From Paraflavitalea pollutisoli (GTDB lineage: Bacteria; Bacteroidota; Bacteroidia; Chitinophagales; Chitinophagaceae), in contig NZ_JARKMX010000001.1 of the NCBI RefSeq assembly GCF_029360705.1, positions 496,001 to 560,000 on the forward strand: a DNA stretch of 64,000 nucleotides, given 5' to 3'. Made by a program: the position numbers and the translations under genes. This document shows positions 33,794-41,998 of this stretch, piece after piece. A model generated the notes under the pieces. That model was not told where the DNA came from. It ran no database searches and saw only the letters and a program-made list of their open reading frames with translations. Every line of letters begins with the position of its first letter. Positions within the stretch are counted from its first letter, which is position 1.

Positions 33794-34699
33794 ATGAAGA
33801 TCTTACCTGTAATCCCTATCCTGTTATTAAGCGTGCTACAGGGATTTAGTCAACCGGTGAACTGGAAGAAGCTGGAACAACTGGACCCCGCTAAAATACT
33901 CGTAGATCCGGCAGAGCCCCCTACCCAGGCCTTGTTGCTGGGCGCTTTTCACTTTGGCTACCCGGGGCTGGATGCCCATAAAACAGACTCGCTGAAGATG
34001 ATCGACGTGCTGTCACCGCAACGGCAAAAGGAGATCCGCCAGCTCAATGATGTGATCGTTTCTTTTAAACCGACTCGTTTTTATATAGAGATGAAAAGCC
34101 AACGATATGCCGACTCGCTATACAATGCTTACCTGGCGGGTACCTATAGCCTCGAACGGGATGAGATCGACCAGATCGCATTCCGGTTGGCCAAAGAATT
34201 GGGCCATAAAAAGATCTATGCCGTGGATGCGTTCGGTTTTGCGCAGGAAAATTATAAGAAATACACTTTTATCGATTCCATCTGGTACAACAAGACCCGC
34301 GTAGATACGGTACGCGATAAGAAGTTCGATGAGCGCTATTTTAAACTGTATGAAGCAGGCGATTCCATGGAGCTTACAATGACCATGCTCGAAAACTTTC
34401 TCGCCATGGCTGATCCCCGCACGCTCCGCTATATGCATGGTCATTACCTCACGGCGGGTTTTAACACTACTGACCACAAAGGCGCCGATGGACAGGCCAT
34501 TGGCTGGTACGACCGCAACCTGCGCATCTTTAACAAGATACTTCAAACGAGACCGGCTTCCAACGACCGTATCGTGGTCCTTTTCGGTGCGGGCCACATG
34601 CCGATCCTGAAGCATTGTTTTGTCAGCTCTCCCGAATTCAATGTGGTGGAATTGAAAGACCTGGACCTCCAAATGCAAAAGGCCGGTAAGATCAAATAG
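33794..34699 (+). CDS. DUF5694 domain-containing exported protein
   Basis: A 301-residue secreted or periplasmic protein with an N-terminal signal peptide ending near LQGFSQ. The DUF5694 pattern is visible: ALLLGAFHFGYPGLDAHK near residue 50, FYIEMKSQRYADSLYNAYLA, an acidic EMK motif, and near the end RIVVLFGAGHMPILKHCF. The GAFHF start and GAGH end recall the TraB/PrgY/GumN hydrolase-like fold, in which such His and Glu residues would form a metal site; that is a family-level inference. It is divergent from the LytS/LytTR pair. Confidence 0.82.
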   Translation: MKILPVIPILLLSVLQGFSQPVNWKKLEQLDPAKILVDPAEPPTQALLLGAFHFGYPGLDAHKTDSLKMIDVLSPQRQKEIRQLNDVIVSFKPTRFYIEMKSQRYADSLYNAYLAGTYSLERDEIDQIAFRLAKELGHKKIYAVDAFGFAQENYKKYTFIDSIWYNKTRVDTVRDKKFDERYFKLYEAGDSMELTMTMLENFLAMADPRTLRYMHGHYLTAGFNTTDHKGADGQAIGWYDRNLRIFNKILQTRPASNDRIVVLFGAGHMPILKHCFVSSPEFNVVELKDLDLQMQKAGKIK

Positions 34700-34726
34700 A
34701 GCCTAGCCATGAACGATGAAAGGCAC

Positions 34727-34760
34727 ACCGGCTACCAGCCTGTTCAGGCTGGTAGCCGGT
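34727..34760. terminator. Perfect 15-bp stem-loop after DUF5694
   Basis: Two 15-bp arms (34727-34741 and 34746-34760, beginning ACCGGCTACC) pair perfectly around a GTTC tetraloop. No T-run follows. It is likely a terminator or mRNA stabiliser. Confidence 0.5.
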
Positions 34761-34815
34761 ACCGTTGTGAGCTGGGTAAAAAAACACTATATTGGAGGTC
34801 ATAAACTACCCCCCC

Positions 34816-35304
34816 ATGGACCCAAATCCTCAACCCCAAAACCAAGCAGCCGATGCCCCGAAGCCGGCAGAGCCGCAACCAACAGCAGCCCCCCAGCCCG
34901 AAAACCTGCTGGATGACGTATACGATGATTCGATGGAAGGCTATGACAAGCCCGTGCGTAAAGCGCGTAATATTCTGTATATAATAGGGGCCTTGCAGTT
35001 GGTAGGTCTTTTTACCATTCGTGACCTATATGATACCGAGCTGTACATCACTGCGGGTGTATATATATTCTTTGCCGTCTTGTTTGCTGGCCTTGCCTTC
35101 TGGACGAAATGGAAACCTTATACCGCCATTCTTACCGGACTGATCATCTACGGCGCACTGGTCCTCTTGTCGGCCATCCTGGAGCCTGAGACGATCATAA
35201 AAGGCATCATCCTCAAGATCATTGCCTTTTCATTACTCATCAGTGGCCTCAAAAATGCCAAAGAGGTACAAAACTGGATGGAGCTCCGCAAATCGCGTCA
35301 GTAA
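34816..35304 (+). CDS. Small membrane protein of unknown function
   Basis: A 162-residue protein. The first 35 residues are Pro/Gln/Ala-rich (MDPNPQPQNQAADAPKPAEP) and probably unstructured in the cytoplasm. About four hydrophobic segments follow, for example NILYIIGALQLVGLFTI, LYITAGVYIFFAVLFAGLAF, YTAILTGLIIYGALVLLSAI and GIILKIIAFSLLISGL. The C terminus is charged. ATG 34816 is chosen; an upstream in-frame ATG at 34792 is possible. TATATTGG precedes at about 34789. No family is recognised, though it looks like the short multipass proteins common in Chitinophagaceae. Confidence 0.7.
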   Translation: MDPNPQPQNQAADAPKPAEPQPTAAPQPENLLDDVYDDSMEGYDKPVRKARNILYIIGALQLVGLFTIRDLYDTELYITAGVYIFFAVLFAGLAFWTKWKPYTAILTGLIIYGALVLLSAILEPETIIKGIILKIIAFSLLISGLKNAKEVQNWMELRKSRQ

Positions 35305-35316
35305 TAGATTACTCCC

Positions 35317-35360
35317 TATACGCAAAGAGCCGGATCAACTGATCCGGCTCTTTGCGTATA
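35317..35360. terminator. Perfect 21-bp inverted repeat between convergent genes
   Basis: Arms 35317-35337 and 35340-35360 (beginning TATACGCAAAG) are perfect complements separated by two bases. It stands between the ends of the membrane-protein gene and the metH C-terminal gene, so it most likely ends both transcripts. Confidence 0.75.
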
Positions 35361-35378
35361 GAGGAAGCTTACTGCTTA

Positions 35379-38069
35379 TTATTCCAATACAGGGCGCAGC
35401 CATCTTTCCGCTTCGTCGAGGTCCATGCCTTTGCGTTTGGCATAGTCTTCAAATTGGTCTTTCTCGATCTTGCCGATACCGAAATACTTACTGTCCGGAT
35501 GAGCAAAATACCAGCCGCTGACAGAAGATGCCGGGTACATGGCCAGCGACTCTGTGAGGGTGATGCCGGTTGCTTCCTTGCCGCCCAGCATATCAAACAG
35601 CTTGTACTTCTCCGTATGGTCGGGACAGGCAGGATAGCCGGGCGCGGGACGTATACCCAGGTACTTTTCGCTGATCAGTTCCTCATTGCTCAGGTGCTCT
35701 TCCTGCGCATAACCCCAGAACTCTTTACGCGTCCGCTCGTGCAGCAGTTCAGCAAACGCTTCTACGAGACGATCGGCCAATACCTGAAGCGTGATCTTGT
35801 TGTAGTCATCCATTTGCGCTACAAACCGCTCGATATGCGGTTCGATGCCCTGCATGGTAACTGTAAACGCTCCGATATAATCGGCGGGAGCCGCTGCATC
35901 CTTGCCGGGCTTGATAAAGTCGGCCAGACTTAGGTTGGGCTGACCAGCTGCTTTCTTGATCTGCTGACGCAGGAAGTCGAGCTGGAACCGGCCTTTATCG
36001 GTATATACATCCACGGTATCATCAGCCACGGCGTTGGCAGGCCAGAAGCCGATCACGCCGCGCGGGGTCAACCATTTCTCGTCGATGATCTGTTTCAACA
36101 AAGCCTGCGCATCGTTGTACAGCCTGGTTGCTTCCTGTCCCACCACCTTATCTTCCAGGATCTGCGGAAACTTGCCATGCAACTCCCAGGCAATGAAGAA
36201 GGGACCCCAGTCGATGTATTGGGCGATCTCGGCCAGGTCGTAGGTATCGAATACCTTCGTGCCGGTGAACATTGGCTTTACGGGGGTAAATGCCGGCCAG
36301 TCGATCTTTACTTTATTCTTTTGTGCCTCACCAAAAGGAAGGTATTGCTTGGCTGATTTCTTATTGCCAAAGTCCTCTTTCAGCTTGGTATATTCATTTT
36401 TGATCTTACCCAGGAAATCGGGTTTTTGTTCATCACTCAGCAGGGAACCGGCTACCGTTACACTCCGGGAGGCATCCAGTACATGCACGACCCCCAGGTC
36501 ATATTCGGGAGCGATTTTTACCGCCGTGTGCATACGCGAAGTCGTGGCACCACCTATCAGGAGCGGCTGCTTCATGTTGCGGCGCTTCATCTCCTTGGCA
36601 ACGTGCACCATCTCGTCGAGCGAAGGGGTGATCAATCCGCTGAGGCCAATGATATCCGCCTTTTCGCGCTGGGCCGCCTCCAGGATCTTGTCGGCGGGCA
36701 CCATCACCCCAAGGTCGATGATGTCATAACCATTACAGCCGAGTACAACACCAACGATGTTCTTACCGATATCGTGAACATCGCCTTTCACCGTAGCCAA
36801 TAGTATTTTAGCAGCTCCGCCTGCCTGCGCATTCGGGTTGTTTCTTTTTTCTTCTTCAATAAAGGGCGTCAGTACGGCCACGCTCTTCTTCATCACACGG
36901 GCACTTTTTACCACCTGGGGCAGGAACATCTTACCGCTGCCAAACAGGTCGCCCACCACATTCATTCCGTCCATCAGGGGACCTTCGATCACTTCCAGTG
37001 GCCGGCTGTATTGCTGACGGGCTTCTTCCGTATCTGCTTCGATATAATCGGTGATGCCATTTACCAGCGAGTGGGTAAGGCGTTGCTGCACCGTACCATT
37101 CCGCCAGGCTTCGTCTTTTACTTCCACCTTGCCCTTGGCTTTCACCGTTTCGGCAAAAGTGATGAGGCGATCGGTAGCATCAGGACGGCGGTTCTGGATC
37201 ACATCTTCACACAGCTCACGCAGTTGCGGTTCGATCTCGTCATACACGACCAGCTGGCCGGCATTCACGATACCCATATCCATACCTGCCTTGATGGCGT
37301 GGAAGAGGAATACGCTGTGTATCGCCTCCCGCACGTGGTCGTTACCCCGGAAAGAGAACGATACGTTACTGACACCACCGCTGATCTTGGCCAATGGCAT
37401 CCGTTGCTTAATTACCCGGGTAGCTTCAATAAAGTCGACAGCGTAGTTGTTGTGTTCTTCGATACCGGTGGCCACCGCAAAGATATTGGGGTCGAAGATG
37501 ATGTCTTCGCCAGCGAAACCTACTTCTTCTGTAAGAATCTGGTAGGCCTTGGTACAAATATCTACCCGGCGTTGAAAAGTATCAGCCTGTCCTTGTTCGT
37601 CGAAGGCCATCACCACCACGGCCGCGCCGAAGAGTTTACAGATCTGTGCTTCACGGATGAACTTGTCAACACCTTCCTTCATGGAAATGGAGTTCACAAT
37701 ACACTTTCCCTGTACGCACTTGAGGCCCGCTTCGATGATCTCGAACTTCGAGCTGTCGATCATGATGGGGATCTTGGCGATATCGGGTTCGCTCTGCAGC
37801 AGGTTGAGGTAAGTGGTCATGGCTTTTACCCCGTCGAGCAGGGCATCATCCATGTTCACATCGATCACCTGGGCGCCACTTTCCACCTGTTGGCGGGCCA
37901 CGCTCAGGGCCTCTTCGTATTTGTTCTCCCTGATAAGACGGGCAAACTTCTTCGATCCGGTTACGTTGGTACGCTCACCAACATTCACAAAATTCGTTTC
38001 CGGGCGTACTACGAGTGGTTCCAGGCCGGAGAGCCGTAAGTAAGGCTTGATAACAATTTGTTCGGACAT
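35379..38069 (-). CDS. metH: Methionine synthase, cobalamin-binding/folate/activation part (split MetH)
   Basis: The larger piece of a split cobalamin-dependent methionine synthase, 896 residues. Domains in order: pterin (methyl-tetrahydrofolate) binding at about 20-290 ([34 protein letters not shown]); cap and B12-binding at about 310-550, with the axial His in [12 protein letters not shown] (about residue 430); and the SAM-binding activation domain from about 590, with [20 protein letters not shown]. It lacks the homocysteine-binding barrel, which is encoded by the gene 73 bp upstream, so the two must work together. This split is known in Bacteroidota. No signs of degradation. Confidence 0.96.
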   Translation of the reverse strand: MSEQIVIKPYLRLSGLEPLVVRPETNFVNVGERTNVTGSKKFARLIRENKYEEALSVARQQVESGAQVIDVNMDDALLDGVKAMTTYLNLLQSEPDIAKIPIMIDSSKFEIIEAGLKCVQGKCIVNSISMKEGVDKFIREAQICKLFGAAVVVMAFDEQGQADTFQRRVDICTKAYQILTEEVGFAGEDIIFDPNIFAVATGIEEHNNYAVDFIEATRVIKQRMPLAKISGGVSNVSFSFRGNDHVREAIHSVFLFHAIKAGMDMGIVNAGQLVVYDEIEPQLRELCEDVIQNRRPDATDRLITFAETVKAKGKVEVKDEAWRNGTVQQRLTHSLVNGITDYIEADTEEARQQYSRPLEVIEGPLMDGMNVVGDLFGSGKMFLPQVVKSARVMKKSVAVLTPFIEEEKRNNPNAQAGGAAKILLATVKGDVHDIGKNIVGVVLGCNGYDIIDLGVMVPADKILEAAQREKADIIGLSGLITPSLDEMVHVAKEMKRRNMKQPLLIGGATTSRMHTAVKIAPEYDLGVVHVLDASRSVTVAGSLLSDEQKPDFLGKIKNEYTKLKEDFGNKKSAKQYLPFGEAQKNKVKIDWPAFTPVKPMFTGTKVFDTYDLAEIAQYIDWGPFFIAWELHGKFPQILEDKVVGQEATRLYNDAQALLKQIIDEKWLTPRGVIGFWPANAVADDTVDVYTDKGRFQLDFLRQQIKKAAGQPNLSLADFIKPGKDAAAPADYIGAFTVTMQGIEPHIERFVAQMDDYNKITLQVLADRLVEAFAELLHERTRKEFWGYAQEEHLSNEELISEKYLGIRPAPGYPACPDHTEKYKLFDMLGGKEATGITLTESLAMYPASSVSGWYFAHPDSKYFGIGKIEKDQFEDYAKRKGMDLDEAERWLRPVLE

Positions 38070-38142
38070 ATGCTTTTTTCCTGTTGGGAATCGGGTAAAC
38101 TATATCAATAGGGGCATTCCGAAGAACGCCCCAGTAAAGTTG

Positions 38143-39156
38143 TTATTTCAAGGTTGCTTCCAATACGGGCAGCGGCCTTGGTTTGATCTTCTTCATGTGG
38201 TCGGCAATATGCTTAATGTGATCGGGGGTGGTACCGCAGCAGCCACCAACGATGTTCACAAATCCCTGCTCGGCCCATTCTTCAATGAAGTGTGCAGTCT
38301 GCTCGGGCAGCTCGTCATACTCACCCATGGCGTTGGGCAGGCCTGCGTTGGGGTAAGCAGAGGTGAAGCAGGAAGCAATCTGGCTCAGCTCTTCGATGTG
38401 CGGGCGCATTTCTGCGGCACCCAGGGCACAGTTCAGGCCAATGCTCAGGGGCTTGGCGTGTGATACCGATGTGTAAAAAGCCTCAAGAGTTTGTCCGCTC
38501 AGGGTACGGCCCGATGCATCGGTAATGGTACCGCTGATCATGATGGGCAGCTCCGGTTTCTGGGTATCCTGGAAGAACTTTTTGGTAGCATAGATCGCCG
38601 CCTTGGCATTGAGGGTATCGAAAATGGTTTCGATCAGTATGATGTCCACGCCACCTTCCACCAGTCCGCTCACCTGCTCGTAATAGGCCGTCATGGCCTC
38701 GTCGAATGTGAGGGCGCGGAAGCCGGGGTTGTTGACGTCCGGCGACAGGCTGAGGGTTTTGTTCAATGGGCCGATCGCGCCAGCTACATAACGTGGCTTG
38801 GAAGGGTCCATAGCGGTATATTTATCGGCAGCGCGACGGGCACATTGGGCGGCCGCCACATTCAGCTCGTAGGCGTATTCCTGCATTTCGTAATCGGCCA
38901 TCGCGATGGTCGTGCTCGAAAAAGTATTTGTCTCGATGATATCTGCACCAGCTTCGAGGTATTGGCCGTGTATCTCTTCAATGATATGAGGTTGCGTGAT
39001 GCACAACATATCGTTATTGCCCTTTACATCCAGGTGCCAGTCCTTGAAACGTTCACCTCGGTAGTCGGCTTCTTCCAGTTTATAACGCTGGATCATGGTG
39101 CCCATGGCCCCGTCGATGATCAAAATGCGCTTTTCTAATTGATTCCTGATGTCCAT
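38143..39156 (-). CDS. Homocysteine S-methyltransferase part of split methionine synthase
   Basis: A 337-residue (beta-alpha)8 protein equivalent to the N-terminal domain of MetH, which binds homocysteine and zinc and receives the methyl group from methylcobalamin. Family segments: [20 protein letters not shown] at the start, [37 protein letters not shown], and the zinc ligands Cys in [11 protein letters not shown] and Cys-Cys in [12 protein letters not shown]. Located just upstream of the rest of MetH in one operon. It is preceded by a strong promoter and a roughly 235-nt leader that may be a regulatory RNA. Confidence 0.95.
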   Translation of the reverse strand: MDIRNQLEKRILIIDGAMGTMIQRYKLEEADYRGERFKDWHLDVKGNNDMLCITQPHIIEEIHGQYLEAGADIIETNTFSSTTIAMADYEMQEYAYELNVAAAQCARRAADKYTAMDPSKPRYVAGAIGPLNKTLSLSPDVNNPGFRALTFDEAMTAYYEQVSGLVEGGVDIILIETIFDTLNAKAAIYATKKFFQDTQKPELPIMISGTITDASGRTLSGQTLEAFYTSVSHAKPLSIGLNCALGAAEMRPHIEELSQIASCFTSAYPNAGLPNAMGEYDELPEQTAHFIEEWAEQGFVNIVGGCCGTTPDHIKHIADHMKKIKPRPLPVLEATLK

Positions 39157-39393
39157 ATGCTATAATTTATTGTCCCGCCATCTCAACAATGGCAGCAATG
39201 GCAAAACGGGTGATGCATAAGATAGTCAGGCAGTTGGGTGGCTACTGTTCGTTTGGCAGAACATCATAAACGTAGGGAAAATGGTAAGAAGGTTTTCCTG
39301 TCGTTTATTAGTTCTGTTGTTGAAAATTCGCTCTTCCGGAGCGCTGCCCCTGTGGGCACCAGGCCGAACAATAAACAAATCCGCCTGCGATCA
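39157..39393 (-). ncRNA. Structured 5' leader of the split metH operon, possible riboswitch-like element
   Basis: Between a well-formed promoter and the homocysteine methyltransferase ATG lies an untranslated leader of about 235 nt. Read on the minus strand it can form a closing helix GTTTATTGTT / AACTAATAAAC with one bulge. That helix encloses two hairpins, TGCCC-ACAG-GGGCA and CGCTC-CGGAA-GAGCG, which makes a three-way junction. A GCCAT / ATGGC hairpin near the start codon could hide it. I looked for the cobalamin-riboswitch core and SAM-I/SAM-II consensus and did not find them. It is a candidate only. Confidence 0.4.
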
Positions 39394-39398
39394 GGTCG

Positions 39399-39430
39399 CA
39401 AAGTTAAGTTAAGAAAGGTTAATATCAAAA
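39399..39430 (-). promoter_or_regulatory. Promoter of the split metH operon
   Basis: Minus-strand TTTTG, a 19-bp spacer and TAACTTTG: one of the best matches in the window. It lies between the recR stop and the metH leader, so the operon is transcribed independently of recR. Confidence 0.8.
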
Positions 39431-39450
39431 CAAGGCTGGAACTGAGGATA

Positions 39451-40071
39451 TTACCGGTTGGCCACGTAGCTTTCGACCGGTAAGCGGTTGGTGATCGACC
39501 GGGCGAGGGTCATTTCATCCGCATATTCCAGCTCGCCGCCAAAGGCGATACCGCGCGCGATGGTGGTGATGCGCACCGGCAGGGACTGAAGCTTTTTCTG
39601 TATGTAATAAATCGTCGTATCTCCTTGAATATTAGGGTTGAGGGCAAAAATGATCTCTTCGATCTTCTCTTTCTGGACCCTTTGTACCAGCGCTTCGATA
39701 TGAAGCTGGTCGGGTCCAATGCCGTCCAGGGGGGAGATGATGCCTCCCAGGATATGGTAGGTACCGCTGAACTGTTGGGTGCCCTCGATAGCGATCACGT
39801 CCCGGATATTCTCTACCACACATACCAGGTCCTGGCGCCGCAGCGAATTGGCGCAGATGGAGCAGATATCGCCGTCGGCCACATTAAAGCATCGCTGGCA
39901 GAACCGTATCTCCCGGCGCATCTTCATGATCGATTCCCCAAAAAGTGACACTTTTTCAGGTTCCTGCTTCATCAGGTGCAACACCAGCCTCAAAGCCGTC
40001 TTTTTACCAATACCCGGTAGTTTGGCAAATTCATTGACAGCATTTTCCAGTAACACAGAAGAGAATTGCAT
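39451..40071 (-). CDS. recR: Recombination mediator protein RecR
   Basis: RecR, with RecO and RecF, loads RecA at gapped DNA. The 206-residue product has the helix-hairpin-helix LAKLPGIGKKTALRLVLHLM-like start (residues about 12-32), a four-Cys zinc finger FCQRCFNVADGDICSIC, and a Toprim domain beginning LVCVVENIRDVIAIE, with the C-terminal Walker-like ARGIAFGGELEYADEMTLAR. ATG 40071 is chosen because upstream in-frame sequence is translated spacer. A TATCTTTG box ends 4 nt before it, predicting a leaderless mRNA. Confidence 0.95.
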   Translation of the reverse strand: MQFSSVLLENAVNEFAKLPGIGKKTALRLVLHLMKQEPEKVSLFGESIMKMRREIRFCQRCFNVADGDICSICANSLRRQDLVCVVENIRDVIAIEGTQQFSGTYHILGGIISPLDGIGPDQLHIEALVQRVQKEKIEEIIFALNPNIQGDTTIYYIQKKLQSLPVRITTIARGIAFGGELEYADEMTLARSITNRLPVESYVANR

Positions 40072-40075
40072 AAGG

Positions 40076-40083
40076 CAAAGATA
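40076..40083 (-). promoter_or_regulatory. -7 box of recR, adjacent to start codon
   Basis: Minus-strand TATCTTTG ends 4 nt before the recR ATG at 40071. No clear -33 element. Confidence 0.5.
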
Positions 40084-40282
40084 CAATTTTCGAGGCTCGC
40101 CTGCCTGGCAGGATGTATGGCATTTTTTGTTTAAGCGACCTGCCTGCTGTTGATCGATCCCGATTAAAAAATGCCGGTTTTCACCTATCAGGAACTCCGG
40201 TTTACCCATTTCCGATAGTAAATGGCGTTTGTTTATCAACGTTTTTGTTGCATATTTGCGCACCCCCTAACCAATCTAACGT

Positions 40283-40536
40283 ATGAAACTTAGACAATTA
40301 TTGGTGCTTGCGTGCCTGCTTACGCTGGTACACACATCGCAGGCCCAGGGAAATTACCTGCCTGGAACTGTTGTCACACTCGATGGAAAACTGCAAACCG
40401 GCCATATCGATTACCGTGAATGGCGACTCAATCCCCGGAAAATATCGTTTACAACTTGGAACGTTCCAGCTATTTTGCCGCCAATCCATTCCTCTATAGT
40501 CTCCGGGTTGGATACCGGTTCAAGCGCAAGTTGTAG
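40283..40536 (+). pseudogene. Internally deleted copy of the adjacent exported-protein gene
   Basis: From ATG 40283 the sequence encodes a signal peptide and a segment very like the start of the next gene: PGTVVTLDGKLQTGHIDYRE then WRLNPRKISF, against PGSVVSLDGKEQTGLIDYRE then WRVNPRKISF. Immediately after ISF (about 40450) homology jumps in a different reading frame to the extreme C terminus: YSLRVGYRFKRKL-stop ending at 40536, against YGLRVGYRFKRNI-stop. About 340-350 codons are therefore missing and the joined ends are out of frame. Ignoring the frame break, the remaining frame runs on to 40654 into unrelated sequence. This is a remnant of a tandem duplicate that lost its middle. Confidence 0.85.
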
Positions 40537-40667
40537 TTTAAAGAGCGCTTTCGACGGTCATCTACGCTTTGCCGCTTTTAATGTTGACGGCAAATGTGGG
40601 CCACTATCATTTAAAAAAGTCATTTACATTTTTTATTCATTATATACCCTTTAACCAACATTGGTTT

Positions 40668-41924
40668 ATGAACTTCAAACATGCGTCCGTATTCCTGCTG
40701 ACCGCCCTATTCGGCGCAGCCCAATCTTCACAAGCGCAGAGCAATTTCCAGCCCGGCTCTGTGGTCTCGCTCGACGGGAAAGAGCAAACCGGCTTGATCG
40801 ATTACCGCGAATGGCGGGTCAACCCCCGGAAGATTAGTTTTATTAAGACGCTCGGTGGCGAAACTCTCGCCTTCTCAGTGGCCGAGCTCGCTTCCTTTAA
40901 GGTAGACGGTAAAGACTCCTTTACGCGGGCAGTGGTAACCAAAGACATGGCCCCCGTTGAGCAGCAGGAGGTGATCGATGGCAGTCCTGGGGAAACCGTG
41001 ACAGATACCGTATTCCTGCGGATACTTACAAAAGGACATGCTGTGGAATTGTATGAGCTGTATGATACCAAGCCCCATTTTTATATCCGGGAAAAAGACG
41101 GCGACTACCAGGAGTTGACTTATAAAGTAAGCTATAATGCCAACACCTCCAACCTGGAGTACAAGTACACCTACCGCAATCAATTGCAGAAATTTGCCTT
41201 CGGTCATTCCGACGAAAACAGGCTACTCGGTTACCTGGCAACCATCAACTACAATGAGCGCGACCTGATGAAGGTGGTAGCGGCGATCAACAAGGTAAAA
41301 GTGGAAAGAAAGAAAGGATCATTGATCAATTACTTCGCAGCGGCAGGCCCGGTGATGACCACCCTCAAAACAACTGGCACCACCGACCTGGCAGACTTTG
41401 ACTTCAAGACCAATACCGGATTTACGATCGGAGCGGGTATTGACTTTGCCTCTTCACGGAATTTGCAGGACCTGCTCATCCGATTCGAACTTTTCTACAC
41501 GTCTACAAAGTATGAAGGCTCCGGTAAATTAACTGACTACCTGCCGGAAGGCGCCATCGGTACTTATACCTTAAAGCATAACAATCTGACCCCCTCACTG
41601 TCTCTGTTGTACAGTTTCGTAAGAGCGCCCAAATTTAAGTTGTATGCAGGGCTTGGCGTCGACTACAATTTCTCTTCTTATTCCGACAATACCTACCGGT
41701 TGAAATGGATCAACTACGATAAAGAGAATGAAAGGGAAAACTACCTGAAACTCGAAAAGAACTGGATGTCTGTTTCTGCCCGTATCGGTGCTATCATAGG
41801 AAATAAACTGGAAATAGGATTGGTCGGTAAGGTCGCCGGCTCGTTCGAAAATATGATGCTGATCAACGCCAAACCTACTATCTACGGCCTTCGGGTCGGG
41901 TACCGGTTCAAACGAAATATATAA
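40668..41924 (+). CDS. Exported protein, probable outer-membrane beta-barrel
   Basis: A 418-residue protein with a signal peptide ending near SSQAQ. An N-terminal domain of about 200 residues has many short strands (SNFQPGSVVSLDGKEQTGLI and onward). A C-terminal part of about 190 residues shows alternating aromatic/hydrophobic strands and ends in an aromatic-rich terminal strand (TIYGLRVGYRFKRNI), as outer-membrane barrels do. The N-terminal half reads like a surface or periplasmic domain of unknown function found in Chitinophagaceae. ATG 40668 is chosen over upstream in-frame codons. The gene is the intact sister of the deleted copy at 40283. A hairpin at 41929 follows. Confidence 0.7.
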   Translation: MNFKHASVFLLTALFGAAQSSQAQSNFQPGSVVSLDGKEQTGLIDYREWRVNPRKISFIKTLGGETLAFSVAELASFKVDGKDSFTRAVVTKDMAPVEQQEVIDGSPGETVTDTVFLRILTKGHAVELYELYDTKPHFYIREKDGDYQELTYKVSYNANTSNLEYKYTYRNQLQKFAFGHSDENRLLGYLATINYNERDLMKVVAAINKVKVERKKGSLINYFAAAGPVMTTLKTTGTTDLADFDFKTNTGFTIGAGIDFASSRNLQDLLIRFELFYTSTKYEGSGKLTDYLPEGAIGTYTLKHNNLTPSLSLLYSFVRAPKFKLYAGLGVDYNFSSYSDNTYRLKWINYDKENERENYLKLEKNWMSVSARIGAIIGNKLEIGLVGKVAGSFENMMLINAKPTIYGLRVGYRFKRNI

Positions 41925-41928
41925 ACAG

Positions 41929-41957
41929 CAAGAGGCGCCTGATGAAGGCGCCTCTTG
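41929..41957 (+). terminator. Stem-loop after the exported-protein gene
   Basis: CAAGAGGCGCCT / AGGCGCCTCTTG forms a perfect 12-bp stem with loop GATGA. Only a weak T content follows; it may serve both convergent genes. Confidence 0.6.
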
Positions 41958-41998
41958 TCATATTAAGTTGTCGGTGGTGAATGCTTTGGTGGTGGACT

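Noticed and set aside
39157-39393. Known cobalamin or SAM riboswitch in the metH leader
   Set aside because: I could not find the cobalamin core or SAM-I/SAM-II consensus; kept only as an unclassified structured leader.
40283-40654. Open frame as a stand-alone 123-residue protein
   Set aside because: The second half is out-of-frame translation of a deleted paralogue's C terminus and spacer; better called a pseudogene.
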